DNA of 58,170 nucleotides from Pseudomonadota bacterium (GCA_023458315.1 JAEXAH010000119.1:1-58170); one strand, 5' to 3'; positions 16,482 to 24,906 are shown, counted from the stretch's first letter. The notes: a model not told the origin generated them from the sequence alone. Translations and numbers: made by a program.

Positions 16482-17330
16482 ATGAGCGGCCGTTTTTTCC
16501 TGTTCGGACTGGGCTTTTCCGGCCGCGTCATCGCCCGCGCCCTGCTGGACGCGGGGTGGGAGGTGCGCGGCACCACCCGCTCGGGCGACAGTGGCGACCT
16601 GGCCGGAATCCGGGTCTTCGCCTTCGACCGCGACCACCCCCTGCCCGCCGAGGCGCTGGAGGGCGTGGACGCGGTCTTGTCGTCGGTGCCGCCCGACACC
16701 CTGGGCGATCCGGTGCTGGATTTGTGCGGCGCGCGATTGCGGGCGCTGGCGCCGCGCTGGGTCGGCTATCTCTCCACCACCGGCGTATACGGCGACCATG
16801 GCGGCGCCACCGTCACCGAGGACACGCCGCCCACCCCCGATCTGGACCGCTCGCGCCGTCGTCTGGCGGCGGAACAGGCCTGGCAGGCGGCCGGACTGGC
16901 GCCGCATATCTTCCGGCTGGCGGGCATCTACGGCCCCGGCCGTTCGGCCATCGACACCGTGCGCGACGGCCGTGCCAGGCGCATCGTCAAGCCGGGGCAG
17001 GTGTTCAGCCGCATCCATGTGGACGACATCGCCGCCTGCGTGCTGGCGTCGCTGGCCCGGCCCCATCCCGGCGGCCGGGTCTACAACGTCTGCGACGACG
17101 ACCCGGCGCCGCCCCAGGACGTCATCGCCCATGCCTGCGCCCTGCTGGGCCGGGAGCCGCCGCCGGAAATCCCGTGGGAAGAGGCCCGGGCAACCCTGTC
17201 GCCCATGGCGTTGTCGTTCTATGCCGACAACAAGCTGGTGTCCAACGACCGCATCCGGCGGGAACTGGGCGTGGTCTGGCGCCACCCCGGCTACCGCGAG
17301 GGGCTGCGCGCCATTTTGGATCGTGGGTAG
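16482..17330 (+). CDS. SDR-type NAD(P)-dependent epimerase/dehydratase, YeeZ-like
   Basis: Predicted 282 aa, start preceded by GAGG. A Rossmann fold begins at once with FLFGLGFSGRVIARAL (dinucleotide-binding GxGxxG variant). The region LSTTGVYGDHGG replaces the usual YxxxK with a YeeZ-type arrangement, and FRLAGIYGPGRSAID is the family substrate-side motif. HVDDIAACVLASL and YNVCDDDPAPPQDVI are typical of extended SDR sugar epimerases. YeeZ-like proteins have no firm substrate. It is separated by 36 nt from the J-domain gene in the same direction and may be co-transcribed. Confidence 0.82.
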   Translation: MSGRFFLFGLGFSGRVIARALLDAGWEVRGTTRSGDSGDLAGIRVFAFDRDHPLPAEALEGVDAVLSSVPPDTLGDPVLDLCGARLRALAPRWVGYLSTTGVYGDHGGATVTEDTPPTPDLDRSRRRLAAEQAWQAAGLAPHIFRLAGIYGPGRSAIDTVRDGRARRIVKPGQVFSRIHVDDIAACVLASLARPHPGGRVYNVCDDDPAPPQDVIAHACALLGREPPPEIPWEEARATLSPMALSFYADNKLVSNDRIRRELGVVWRHPGYREGLRAILDRG

Positions 17331-17366
17331 CTTGACGCCGGGGAACAACTTGCACGATCGTGCGCC

Positions 17367-18860
17367 ATGACCTCCATCTCGCCAGACCCCAAGGGCTATT
17401 ACGCGGTGTTGGGCCTGTTGCCCGGCGCCGACATGGCGGCGATCAAGGCCGCCTATCGCTCGCGGGTCAAGGCCGTGCACCCCGACCGCAATTCCTCGGC
17501 CCAGGCGGCCGAGGAGTTCCAGCGCATCGTCGAGGCGTATCGCGTGCTGCGCGACGTGGTCCACCGCGCCGAATACGATGCCACCGGCGTGCCGCCGCTG
17601 ACCGAGGACGGCGACGATTATCCCTCGACCCCGTTCGCCTGTTCCTGTTGCGGCGCCGTCACCGCCCAGCCCCGCTATGTGATCTTCCATCAGGTCCGCA
17701 GCTATCTGCTGTGGGCGCGCCGCCGCCGGGTCGAAGGCATCTTCTGCCGCCATTGCGCCGACGTCACCGCCGTGCGCAGCAGCACCGTCACCTGGCTGCT
17801 GGGCTGGTGGTCGCCGCCCGGGCTGGTGCTGGCCCCCGCCGCCCTGTTGCGCAACCTGGCGGGCGGCACCAAGCCGCCCGACCAGAACGCCCGCCTGCTG
17901 ATCCGCCAGGCCCGCGCCTTCCTGGCGCTGGACGAATTCGAACTGGCCCGCGCCCTGGTCGAACAGGCCGCCCGCTTCGCCCGGCTGTCGGTGCACCGCC
18001 GCCAGATCGACGATCTGCGCCAGTCCATCCCCCCCTCTCCGCCCCGCCGCCTGCGCGACCGCTGGGCACCGTGGCTTGGCCGGGTGTTCCTGGCGCAACT
18101 GGCGCCGCTGGCGGCGCTGCCGGTGCTGGTAGCGGTGGTGGCGCTGGTCGCCACCCGGCCGTGGGAAAAGCCGGTCGTCACCAGCGCGGGCATTGCCGTG
18201 CGCGCCGCCGATATCGGCGACATCCGCCACGTCGCCGTGCCCGACCTCAAGCTGCGGCAGGCGGCGGTGGACGGCGCGCCGGTGCTGGCGCTGCTGGACC
18301 GCTTCACCTCTGTCCAGGTGGTCGGCACCCAAGGCGCCGAATGGTCGCGGGTGCGCACGCCGTCGGGAATCGAAGGCTGGGTGTCCACCCGCGCGCTGTA
18401 TGCCGGGTCGGGATCGCAGTTCAAACAGGAATGGTGCGCCGCCAATCCCGGCACGCCGCCGCAATCGGGCGAGGTTCTGGCCCGCCGCGCCACCGGCGAA
18501 CACCGTTTGCTGATCCACAATGACGGCCGCAAGGACGCGGTGGTCAAGCTGAAGACCCTCAGCGGCAACACGGTGGTCGCCTATTTCGTGCCCGCCACCT
18601 ACCACGTCGGCGTGGCGGGCATTCCCGACGGCACCTATCGCATCGAATTCGCCACCGGATCGTCCTATTCGCGGTCGTGCGGCATCTTCGTCAAGGACAT
18701 GCAGGCCGGGCTGATGCCGTTCACCCTGACCTACAAGCAGGTATCCACCGCCCGCTCCCAAAGCCTGAACACCATGCCCGAGATCAGTCTGGTGACGCCG
18801 CCCGGCGACCCCCGCCAGCCGCAACCGCTGGATTCCGACCGCTTCGCCGCCGACGATTAG
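17367..18860 (+). CDS. Membrane J-domain protein with zinc motif and SH3-like domain
   Basis: Predicted 497 aa. An N-terminal DnaJ domain (about residues 10-70) contains the catalytic H38-P39-D40. It is followed by a four-Cys pair, CSCC (about 91-94) and CRHC (about 129-132), a helical linker, one transmembrane helix (about 236-262), then a periplasmic SH3b-like domain (about 285-345, ending in EWSRVRTPSGIEGWVSTRAL) and a beta-rich C-terminal domain (VAYFVPATYHVGVAGIPDGTYRIEF). The J-domain would engage DnaK in the cytoplasm while the SH3 part could bind envelope ligands. Its stop overlaps the stop of the convergent araC-type gene by 4 nt. The architecture is unusual. Confidence 0.82.
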   Translation: MTSISPDPKGYYAVLGLLPGADMAAIKAAYRSRVKAVHPDRNSSAQAAEEFQRIVEAYRVLRDVVHRAEYDATGVPPLTEDGDDYPSTPFACSCCGAVTAQPRYVIFHQVRSYLLWARRRRVEGIFCRHCADVTAVRSSTVTWLLGWWSPPGLVLAPAALLRNLAGGTKPPDQNARLLIRQARAFLALDEFELARALVEQAARFARLSVHRRQIDDLRQSIPPSPPRRLRDRWAPWLGRVFLAQLAPLAALPVLVAVVALVATRPWEKPVVTSAGIAVRAADIGDIRHVAVPDLKLRQAAVDGAPVLALLDRFTSVQVVGTQGAEWSRVRTPSGIEGWVSTRALYAGSGSQFKQEWCAANPGTPPQSGEVLARRATGEHRLLIHNDGRKDAVVKLKTLSGNTVVAYFVPATYHVGVAGIPDGTYRIEFATGSSYSRSCGIFVKDMQAGLMPFTLTYKQVSTARSQSLNTMPEISLVTPPGDPRQPQPLDSDRFAADD

Positions 18861-19663
18861 GCCGACTTCGCCTTGCCCTGCAATTCCGATGGCGACATGC
18901 CGAAACGGGCGCGGAAGCGGGCGGCGAAGCGTGACGGCGAGTCGTAGCCGCAGGCCGCCGCCACCTCGATGATGGGCTGGCGGGTGGTTTGCAGCAGGTG
19001 CAGGCCATAGCCCAGGCGGACATCGGCGGCCAGATCGCGGAAGCAGGTGCCCTCGGCCGCCAGACGGCGGCGCAGGGTGGCCTCGGAAATGTTCAGGGCG
19101 CGGGCGACGTCGGCGGCACTCCACGGCAGGTGCGGGCGGGCGGCCACCAGCCCCTGGACGGCGGCGGCGGCGCCGGGATCGTCGCCATCGGGCAGCACCA
19201 GCCCGCGTTCGGCCAGCACCGCCAGCACCTCGACGCAGCGGTGCAGGGCGACGCGGTCGGACAGCGCCGCGTCCTCCAGGCCGTCGCAGGCGTGACCGAT
19301 GGCGGCGGCCAGGGCGGTGTCGCCGGGCCGCAGGCTCCAGGCCCGCGACGGCAGCGGCGGCGCGGCGGCCAGGGTGGGGTAAAGCTGGCGAAAGGCGGTC
19401 AGCGACCGCGCCCCGAAGGCCAGCACCAGGGCGGCGTAATGGCCCGCCGCCGGATCGGGGCGGTTGCCGATGGTGGGATGGCCGCCCGCGTGCAGCAGGA
19501 CAGTGTCGCCCACCGCCACCCGGGCGACGGCGCCGAGGCCGTCCACCAGTTCCTTGGCGCCCTGGCGCACCAGCACCAGGCAATGCTGCAACACCGGCAC
19601 CCGGCGCAGATCCTGGCTGACCCGCGCCCGGTACACGGCCGAGGAACCGATGTCGCTCCGCAC
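18857..19663 (-). CDS. AraC family transcriptional regulator
   Basis: Predicted 268 aa from GTG at 19663, with GAGGA inside the end of the preceding chorismate mutase gene, so the two appear coupled. The C-terminal third has two helix-turn-helix motifs: WSAADVARALNISEATLRRRLAAEG and PIIEVAAACGYDSPSRFAARFRARFGMSPSE (about residues 180-262). The N-terminal half is a probable sensor domain with no ligand signature. Its targets may include the adjacent pheromone-free metabolic genes, but nothing in the sequence shows this. Stop codons of this gene and the convergent J-domain gene overlap as TTAG. Confidence 0.85.
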   Translation of the reverse strand: MRSDIGSSAVYRARVSQDLRRVPVLQHCLVLVRQGAKELVDGLGAVARVAVGDTVLLHAGGHPTIGNRPDPAAGHYAALVLAFGARSLTAFRQLYPTLAAAPPLPSRAWSLRPGDTALAAAIGHACDGLEDAALSDRVALHRCVEVLAVLAERGLVLPDGDDPGAAAAVQGLVAARPHLPWSAADVARALNISEATLRRRLAAEGTCFRDLAADVRLGYGLHLLQTTRQPIIEVAAACGYDSPSRFAARFRARFGMSPSELQGKAKSA

Positions 19664-19667
19664 CGGT

Positions 19668-19964
19668 TCAGTCCTCGGAATGGATTTTCCGGTAAACCTT
19701 GGCCTCGTGGATGATGTAGGCGTCGATCATCGAGCGGTAGATGTTTTCCGCCAGATCGGGGCACATGCCTTCCTCGACCGCCATATGGCGGACGCGCAGC
19801 ACGATTTCTTCGATCCGCGCCGGATCGACCACCGCCGCCTTGGTCGGCTTGAAGCCCGCCGCCTGCTCCACATAGGTGGCACGCTCGGCCAACAGCGGCA
19901 CGATGCGGCGGTCCAGACGGTCGATGTTCTCGCGCACTTCGCCGAGATTCTTGCACTTGGCCAT
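19668..19964 (-). CDS. AroQ-type chorismate mutase / PchB-like protein
   Basis: Predicted 98 aa, GGGAG before the ATG. It has the all-helical AroQ fold pattern: ENIDRLDRRIVPLLAERATYVEQAAGFKP, then DPARIEEIVLRVRHMAVEEGMCPDLAENIYRSMIDAYI when read in segments. Arg and Lys residues of the active site (R16/R19 region, R27, K39) are in place. Chorismate mutase makes prephenate for Phe/Tyr synthesis; PchB-type isochorismate lyase is an alternative. It lies 17 nt after gshA and 4 nt before the AraC-type regulator, suggesting one transcript. Confidence 0.82.
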   Translation of the reverse strand: MAKCKNLGEVRENIDRLDRRIVPLLAERATYVEQAAGFKPTKAAVVDPARIEEIVLRVRHMAVEEGMCPDLAENIYRSMIDAYIIHEAKVYRKIHSED

Positions 19965-19981
19965 TCCGGGCTCCCTGAACC

Positions 19982-21349
19982 TTAGTAGGCGTATTCCTGG
20001 AAGATGGGGTCGACGCTGCCGCGCCAGCGGCCGTTGAACGCTTCCAGCATGTCCTCGGCCGGAGTGCGGCCACTGTCGGCGATGGCGTGCAGGGTGTCGA
20101 GATAGATGGATTCGTCGCGCCCCGAATCGTTCTTGCGGGCGCGACGGCGCAAGCCCTCGGCCGACAGCGCCAGCACCTCGCGGCCAATGTCGCGCAGATT
20201 GCGGCCGCCCACCGTGGCCGCCAGACCCAGGCGCGGCGCCTCGGCGCGCAGGCGCTCGCGTTCTTCCAGGCTCCAGCCCTTGGCGATGTCCCAGGCGGCG
20301 TCCAGCGCGCCCTGGTCATACAGCAGCCCGACCCAGAAGGCGGGCAGCGCGCACAGCCGCCGCCACGGGCCGCCGTCGGCGCCGCGCATTTCCAGGTATT
20401 TCTTCAGCCGCACCTCGGGGAAGGCGGTGGTCAGATGGTCGGCCCAATCGCCCATGGTCGGCAATTCGCCAGGCAAGGCGGGCAGCTTGCCCGCCATGAA
20501 GTCGCGGAACGACTGGCCCGAGGCGTCGATATACTTGCCGTCGCGGTAGACGAAGTACATGGGCACGTCGAGCATGTAATCCACGTACCGCTCGAAGCCC
20601 ATGCCGTCCTGGAACACGAACGGCAGCATGCCGCAACGGTCGGGATCGGTGTCGGTCCACACGTCGGAACGGGTGGACAACAGGCCGGTCGGCTGGCCGT
20701 CGCGGAACGGCGAACTGGCGAACAGGGCGGTGGCCAGCGGCTGCAAGGCCAGCGACACCCGGAATTTCTTCACCATGTCGGCTTCGTCGGCGAAATCCAG
20801 ATTCACCTGCACCGTGCAGGTGCGCAGCATCATGTCCAGGCCCTTGGACCCGCGCTTGGGCATGTACTCGCGCATGATCTTGTAGCGGCCCTTGGGCATC
20901 CACGGCACGTCGTCGCGCCGCCATTTCGGCTGGAAGCCCACCCCCAGGAAGCCGATGTCCAGCGGCGCCGCCACCTGCTTGACCTGCTTCAGATGGTCGT
21001 AGGTTTCGACGCAGGTCTGGTGGATGTCGTCCAGCGGCGCCCCCGACAATTCCAACTGCCCGCCCGGCTCCAGCGTCACCGAGGCGCCATCGTCGTTGAC
21101 CAGGGCGATCAAATTGTCGCCTTCGGACACCGGGCGCCAGCCGAATTGCCGCAACCCCTCGAGCATGGCGCGCACGCCGCGCGGCCCGTCATAGGCCAGC
21201 GGCCGCAGATCGTCCTGGGTATAGGCGAATTTCTCGTGCTCGGTGCCGATGCGCCATTGCTCGACCGGTTTGCACCCGGACGCCAGATAGGCGACCAATT
21301 GCGACTTGGAAGTGATGGGCTCGCCGCTGGGCTTGGCGGGTGCGGACAT
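19982..21349 (-). CDS. gshA: Glutamate-cysteine ligase, plant/alphaproteobacterial type
   Basis: Predicted 455 aa, the usual length of class 3 ligases. It catalyses ATP-dependent gamma-glutamylcysteine formation, the first step in glutathione synthesis, in the cytoplasm. Conserved stretches include WRIGTEHEKFAY (about residues 32-43), LEPGGQLELSGAP (about 93-105), TCTVQVNLDFADE and YFVYRDGKYIDASGQSF. The ATG is preceded by AGGGTCTTGAC. It leads a likely transcript with chorismate mutase and the AraC-type gene. Confidence 0.95.
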   Translation of the reverse strand: MSAPAKPSGEPITSKSQLVAYLASGCKPVEQWRIGTEHEKFAYTQDDLRPLAYDGPRGVRAMLEGLRQFGWRPVSEGDNLIALVNDDGASVTLEPGGQLELSGAPLDDIHQTCVETYDHLKQVKQVAAPLDIGFLGVGFQPKWRRDDVPWMPKGRYKIMREYMPKRGSKGLDMMLRTCTVQVNLDFADEADMVKKFRVSLALQPLATALFASSPFRDGQPTGLLSTRSDVWTDTDPDRCGMLPFVFQDGMGFERYVDYMLDVPMYFVYRDGKYIDASGQSFRDFMAGKLPALPGELPTMGDWADHLTTAFPEVRLKKYLEMRGADGGPWRRLCALPAFWVGLLYDQGALDAAWDIAKGWSLEERERLRAEAPRLGLAATVGGRNLRDIGREVLALSAEGLRRRARKNDSGRDESIYLDTLHAIADSGRTPAEDMLEAFNGRWRGSVDPIFQEYAY

Positions 21350-21445
21350 GTCAAGACCCTGGCTGTGTGGGGTTTTTCGAGAACGAATCTCGGCCTAGCA
21401 AACCCCCAAGCCCCCGCCAGCGTCAAGCGGGGAATTCCGAGCCCA

Positions 21446-21462
21446 TTGGCAATTTTTGCCAA
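21446..21462. promoter_or_regulatory. Palindrome upstream of parDE
   Basis: TTGGCAA-TTT-TTGCCAA is a perfect 17-nt palindrome 41 nt upstream of the parD start. ParD antitoxins usually repress their own promoter through such palindromes, so this is a candidate operator. It does not have the GG-N10-GC spacing of a sigma-54 promoter. Confidence 0.5.
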
Positions 21463-21502
21463 AGCGGAATATGATCCAGGCTGCAACACAGGGAGTCCCG
21501 CC

Positions 21503-21754
21503 GTGCCCACCATGAACATCAGCCTGCCGGACAGCCTGGCCCGTTTCGTCGAACAGGAAGTGTCGGCAGGCGGCTATGCGTCGCAAAGCGAGGTCGTCCG
21601 CGACGCCCTGCGGCTGCTGCACCGGGAAAAGGCGGCGGAACAGGAAAAGCTGGAAATGCTGCGCCGCGCGGTGATGACCGGAATCGAGGATTGGCAGCAG
21701 GACCGCCTGGACGACCGCCCCATCGCCGCCATCCTGGACGAGATGGACGCTTGA
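21503..21754 (+). CDS. parD: ParD-type antitoxin
   Basis: Predicted 83 aa from GTG at 21503, seven nt after GGGAG; the ATG three codons downstream would have poor spacing. The N-terminus, MNISLPDSLARFVEQEV, is a ribbon-helix-helix DNA-binding fold, followed by ASQSEVVRDALRLLHRE, the ParD/CopG signature, and an acidic flexible tail that would wrap the toxin. It neutralises ParE and represses the operon. Its stop overlaps the TTG start of parE. Confidence 0.9.
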   Translation: MPTMNISLPDSLARFVEQEVSAGGYASQSEVVRDALRLLHREKAAEQEKLEMLRRAVMTGIEDWQQDRLDDRPIAAILDEMDA

Positions 21755-22173
21755 ACCGCTATCGCGTCACCGAGGCCGCCAAGCGCGACTTCCGCACGGT
21801 CCTGCATGAAACCGCCGAACAATTCGGTCCGCACCAGCGCGAGATCATCAAGGGCCTGATCGCCAAGGGCGTGGAGATGATCGCCGCCGATCCAGAGCGC
21901 GGCGGGTCGTGGGACCGCGCCGCCATCCTGCCCGGCCTGCGCGCCTTTCATCTGGAACACGCCGCCGGGCGGCGAGGAGCGGCGGCCCACATGCTGTATT
22001 ACATGATCGCCCCGGCGCCCGATGGGGCGCCCTGCGTCATCATCCTGCGCCTGTTGCATGAAAGCATGGAACCGGGACGGCATGTGGCCCGCGCCGAAGC
22101 AGCGGAAACTGCTCGCCCCTATTCCGCCGCGCCCGCCCGCGGGGCGCCGGGTTCGGGGTCGCGCAGGACGTAG
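21751..22173 (+). CDS. parE: ParE/RelE superfamily toxin with C-terminal extension
   Basis: Predicted 140 aa starting at TTG, sharing TTGA with the parD stop. The core (about residues 1-110) matches ParE: NRYRVTEAAKRDFRTVL, AHMLYYMIAP and VIILRLLHESMEPGRHV. Known ParE proteins are about 95-105 aa and stop shortly after this last motif; here the frame runs on for about 28 low-complexity residues, antisense to the 3' end of ctrA (55-bp overlap). The toxin fold looks complete. ParE poisons DNA gyrase; some relatives act otherwise. Confidence 0.85.
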   Translation: MNRYRVTEAAKRDFRTVLHETAEQFGPHQREIIKGLIAKGVEMIAADPERGGSWDRAAILPGLRAFHLEHAAGRRGAAAHMLYYMIAPAPDGAPCVIILRLLHESMEPGRHVARAEAAETARPYSAAPARGAPGSGSRRT

Positions 22174-22826
22174 CCGCGGCCCCACACCGTCTCGATATAG
22201 CTGTCGCCGCCGGTGGCGGTGGCCAGCTTCTTGCGCAGCTTGCAGATGAAGACGTCGATGATCTTCAGTTCCGGCTCGTCGATGCCGCCGTACAGGTGGT
22301 TGAGGAATTGTTCCTTGGTCAAGGTCTGGCCCTTGCGCAGGGACAGCAATTCCAGGATGCCGTATTCCTTGCCGGTCAGGTGCAGCGGCTCGCCCCCGGC
22401 CTCGACCGTGCGGGTGTCCAGGTTGACCGACAGCTTGCCGGTGCGGATCACCGATTGGGCATGGCCCTTGGAACGGCGGACGATGGCCTGGATGCGGGCC
22501 ACCAACTCGCCCCGGTCGAACGGCTTGGTCAGATAATCGTCGGCGCCGAAGCCCAGGCCCTTGATCTTCTTGTCCGGCTCGGTCAGGCCGGACAGGATCA
22601 GCACCGGGGTTTCCACCCGCGCGGCGCGCAGGCGGCGCAGCACCTCGTAGCCGTCCATGTCGGGCAGCATCAGGTCCAGCAGGATGATGTCGTAATCATA
22701 GAGCTTGCCGATCTCGAGACCGTCCTCGCCCAGCGCGGTCGTATCGACGACCATGCCTTCGGCTTTCAGCATGGTCTCGATGACCTGCGCCATCATCCGG
22801 TCGTCCTCGACCACCAGCACACGCAT
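22119..22826 (-). CDS. ctrA: Cell-cycle/motility response regulator CtrA
   Basis: Predicted 235 aa. Start at 22826 (MRVLVVEDDRMMAQVIETML) matches the known CtrA N-terminus. Receiver domain about 1-120 with phospho-acceptor D51 and K in YLTKPF; OmpR-type winged helix about 135-225 with GKEYGILELLSLRKGQTLTKEQF and KLRKKLA. CtrA is phosphorylated through CckA-ChpT and, in this order, mainly drives flagellar and chemotaxis genes. The C-terminus ends in AAE, not the two exposed Ala used for ClpXP degradation in Caulobacter. It is divergent from fliI. Confidence 0.95.
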   Translation of the reverse strand: MRVLVVEDDRMMAQVIETMLKAEGMVVDTTALGEDGLEIGKLYDYDIILLDLMLPDMDGYEVLRRLRAARVETPVLILSGLTEPDKKIKGLGFGADDYLTKPFDRGELVARIQAIVRRSKGHAQSVIRTGKLSVNLDTRTVEAGGEPLHLTGKEYGILELLSLRKGQTLTKEQFLNHLYGGIDEPELKIIDVFICKLRKKLATATGGDSYIETVWGRGYVLRDPEPGAPRAGAAE

Positions 22827-22861
22827 GGGACCAACCCCGTTTTGCCCCCGTTCAGGATGTG

Positions 22862-22869
22862 TTAACCAT
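22862..22869 (+). promoter_or_regulatory. CtrA half-site between ctrA and fliI
   Basis: TTAACCAT matches the CtrA half-site seen in Caulobacter-type promoters and lies 36 nt upstream of ctrA and 70 nt upstream of fliI. It could serve autoregulation and fliIJ activation. Only one half-site is clear, so this is a modest call. Confidence 0.45.
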
Positions 22870-22938
22870 AAGGGTCTATGGGCACGACTGCAAGCCGTCG
22901 CCGGATAAGCCTCTCTGGGACAAGGATGTTTTCCCATC

Positions 22939-24288
22939 GTGAAGTTCCTGGTGCGCAATCTGGTCAATGATATCGAGCGCCTGAGCGACGTTCAGGTCTA
23001 TGGCCGCGTCGCCGCCGTGCAGGGCATGCTGATCGAGGCGGGCGGCGTGCAGCGCCAGATTTCCGTGGGCGACCGCTGCCATGTGGTGGCGCGCGACGGC
23101 CGCCGGGTGCCGTGCGAAGCGGTGGGTTTCCGCAATGGCCGGGCGCTGCTGATGCCGTTCGTCGACGTCAACGGCGTCGGCCTGGGCTGCCGCACCGAGG
23201 TGCAGGATTCCGAGCCGGTGGTGCATCCCGACCGGTCCTGGCTGGGACGCACCATCAACGCCTTCGCCCAGCCGGTGGACGGGCTGGGGGCGCTGGGCCT
23301 GGGCGACGTCGCCTATCCCATCCGCAACCGGCCGCCGCCGGCCGCGTCGCGGTCGCGGGTGGCGGGCAAGGTCGATCTGGGGGTGCGGGCGGTCAACGCC
23401 TTCCTGACCATGTGCCGGGGCCAGCGCATGGGCATCTTCGCCGGGTCGGGCGTCGGCAAATCGTCCATCCTGTCCATGATGGCCAAGAACACGTCGTGCG
23501 ACGTCTCGATCATCGGCCTGATCGGCGAGCGTGGCCGCGAGGCGCGCGAGTTCATCGAGGACGATCTGGGCGAAGAGGGCATGAAGCGGTCGGTGGTGAT
23601 CTGCTCGACCTCGGACGAAAGCCCGCTGATGCGCCGCCAGGCCGCCTATCTGACCCTGTCGGTCGCCGAATATTTCCGCGATCTGGGGCTGGACGTGCTG
23701 TGCATGATGGATTCGGTGACGCGCTTCGCCATGGCCCAGCGCGAGATCAGCCTGTCGGCGGGCGAGCCGCCCGCCTCGAAGGGCTATACCCCCACCGTGT
23801 TCGCCGAATTGCCGCGCCTGCTGGAACGCGCCGGTCCCGGCACCGGCCAGGGTTCGATCACCGGCCTGTTCACCGTGCTGGTGGACGGCGACGACCATAA
23901 CGAGCCCATTTCCGACGCGGTGCGCGGTATCCTGGACGGCCACATCGTGCTGGACCGCGCCATCGCCGACCGCGGCCGCTATCCGGCGGTCAACATCCTG
24001 CGCAGCGTGTCCCGTACCATGCCCGGCTGCAACAACGCCCAGGAAAACGACCTGATCCGCCGCGCCCGCCGCCTGCTGGCGACCTATGAGGACATGGCCG
24101 AACTGATCCGCCTGGGCGCCTATCGCCGCGGCACCGACCCGGCGGTGGACGAAGCCATCCATTATTACCCGCAGATCGAACAATTCCTGATCCAAGGCAA
24201 GAAGGACGCCACCAGCCTGCGCGATTGCTATGCCGGTCTGGCGCAAATCCTGGGCATGCCGTTCGACGGCGACGGCATGGGGCGATAA
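22939..24288 (+). CDS. fliI: Flagellum-specific ATPase FliI
   Basis: Predicted 449 aa from GTG at 22939. It has the F1-beta/FliI fold: Walker A GSGVGKSSIL (about residues 170-179), Walker B-type LDVLCMMDSVTRFAMAQREISL (split around residue 255) and GEPPASKGYTPTVFAELPRLLERAG. FliI energises export of flagellar parts together with FliH and FliJ at the inner membrane. It is followed by fliJ after a 115-nt structured spacer and is divergent from ctrA, the likely activator. The ribosome-binding site (AAGGA) is somewhat far from the start, so the exact start could differ. Confidence 0.95.
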   Translation: MKFLVRNLVNDIERLSDVQVYGRVAAVQGMLIEAGGVQRQISVGDRCHVVARDGRRVPCEAVGFRNGRALLMPFVDVNGVGLGCRTEVQDSEPVVHPDRSWLGRTINAFAQPVDGLGALGLGDVAYPIRNRPPPAASRSRVAGKVDLGVRAVNAFLTMCRGQRMGIFAGSGVGKSSILSMMAKNTSCDVSIIGLIGERGREAREFIEDDLGEEGMKRSVVICSTSDESPLMRRQAAYLTLSVAEYFRDLGLDVLCMMDSVTRFAMAQREISLSAGEPPASKGYTPTVFAELPRLLERAGPGTGQGSITGLFTVLVDGDDHNEPISDAVRGILDGHIVLDRAIADRGRYPAVNILRSVSRTMPGCNNAQENDLIRRARRLLATYEDMAELIRLGAYRRGTDPAVDEAIHYYPQIEQFLIQGKKDATSLRDCYAGLAQILGMPFDGDGMGR

Positions 24289-24317
24289 GGCATGCGGAGC
24301 GAGGCGCAGCCGAGGGA

Positions 24318-24376
24318 CTGGGCCGTTGAGGCCCCGCGAGCTTATGCGAGCGTAAGCCCAGCGGGCGGAGGCCCGC
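24318..24376 (+). repeat. Cluster of small GC hairpins between fliI and fliJ
   Basis: Four perfect or near-perfect stems follow each other: GGCC-GTTGA-GGCC (24321-24333), CTTATG-CGAG-CGTAAG (24341-24356, one G-U), outer CTGGG/CCCAG (24318-24322 and 24357-24361) and GCGGGC-GGAG-GCCCGC (24361-24376). The arrangement resembles REP/BIME-type elements and may tune the ratio of fliI to fliJ expression. Confidence 0.5.
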
Positions 24377-24403
24377 GCCCGGCGCCTGAGGGGCAATCTA
24401 AAA

Positions 24404-24874
24404 ATGGCTAAACCCGCCAAGGGCCTGAAGACGCTGATCCGGCTGTCCAAGTTCAGCGTGGACGAAAAGCGCCGGGTGCTGACCGCGCTGCAAACCCGCG
24501 AAGACCAGATCATCGAGGAAATCCGCAAGGGCGAGGAACAGTTGCGGCACGAGCAGCAATTGGCGGCCGAGGACACCACCGGCATCGGCTTTTCCTATGG
24601 CGCTTTCCAGCAGGCATGGATGCGCCGCCGCGACCTGATGCATCAGGCGCTGGCCGCCGTGCGTGCCGATATCGAGAAGGCGCGCGACGAACTGGCCGAG
24701 GCGTTCCGCGAACTCAAGACCTACGAAGTCACCCAGGCCAACCGCGAAAAGCGCGAGCGCGAGGAACTGGACCGCAAGGAACAGATCTTCCTGGACGAGA
24801 TCGGCCTGAACATGCACCGCCGCAAGGCCGAGGCGGAGGCCGCCGCCGACAAGGAAGAATTCGGCGAAGGCTGA
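24404..24874 (+). CDS. fliJ: Flagellar export chaperone FliJ
   Basis: Predicted 156 aa, almost wholly an antiparallel coiled coil rich in Glu, Arg, Gln and Ala (about residues 10-150), as in FliJ. GAGGGG lies before the ATG. FliJ binds the FliI ring and FlhA and recycles export chaperones. Position directly after fliI supports the call where sequence similarity alone would be weak. No membrane or signal segment is seen. Confidence 0.85.
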   Translation: MAKPAKGLKTLIRLSKFSVDEKRRVLTALQTREDQIIEEIRKGEEQLRHEQQLAAEDTTGIGFSYGAFQQAWMRRRDLMHQALAAVRADIEKARDELAEAFRELKTYEVTQANREKREREELDRKEQIFLDEIGLNMHRRKAEAEAAADKEEFGEG

Positions 24875-24906
24875 CGGCCCGGCGCCGCCCATGCTATATG
24901 CCGCCC

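Noticed and set aside
16419..19583. A 1054-codon minus-strand frame
   Set aside because: It is antisense to the epimerase and J-domain genes, both with clear motifs; composition is Arg/Gly/Pro-rich without any recognisable domain.
21446..21462. A sigma-54 promoter (TTGGCA...TTGCC) before parD
   Set aside because: The GG and GC elements are 8 nt apart, not 10, and the sequence is better read as a palindromic operator.
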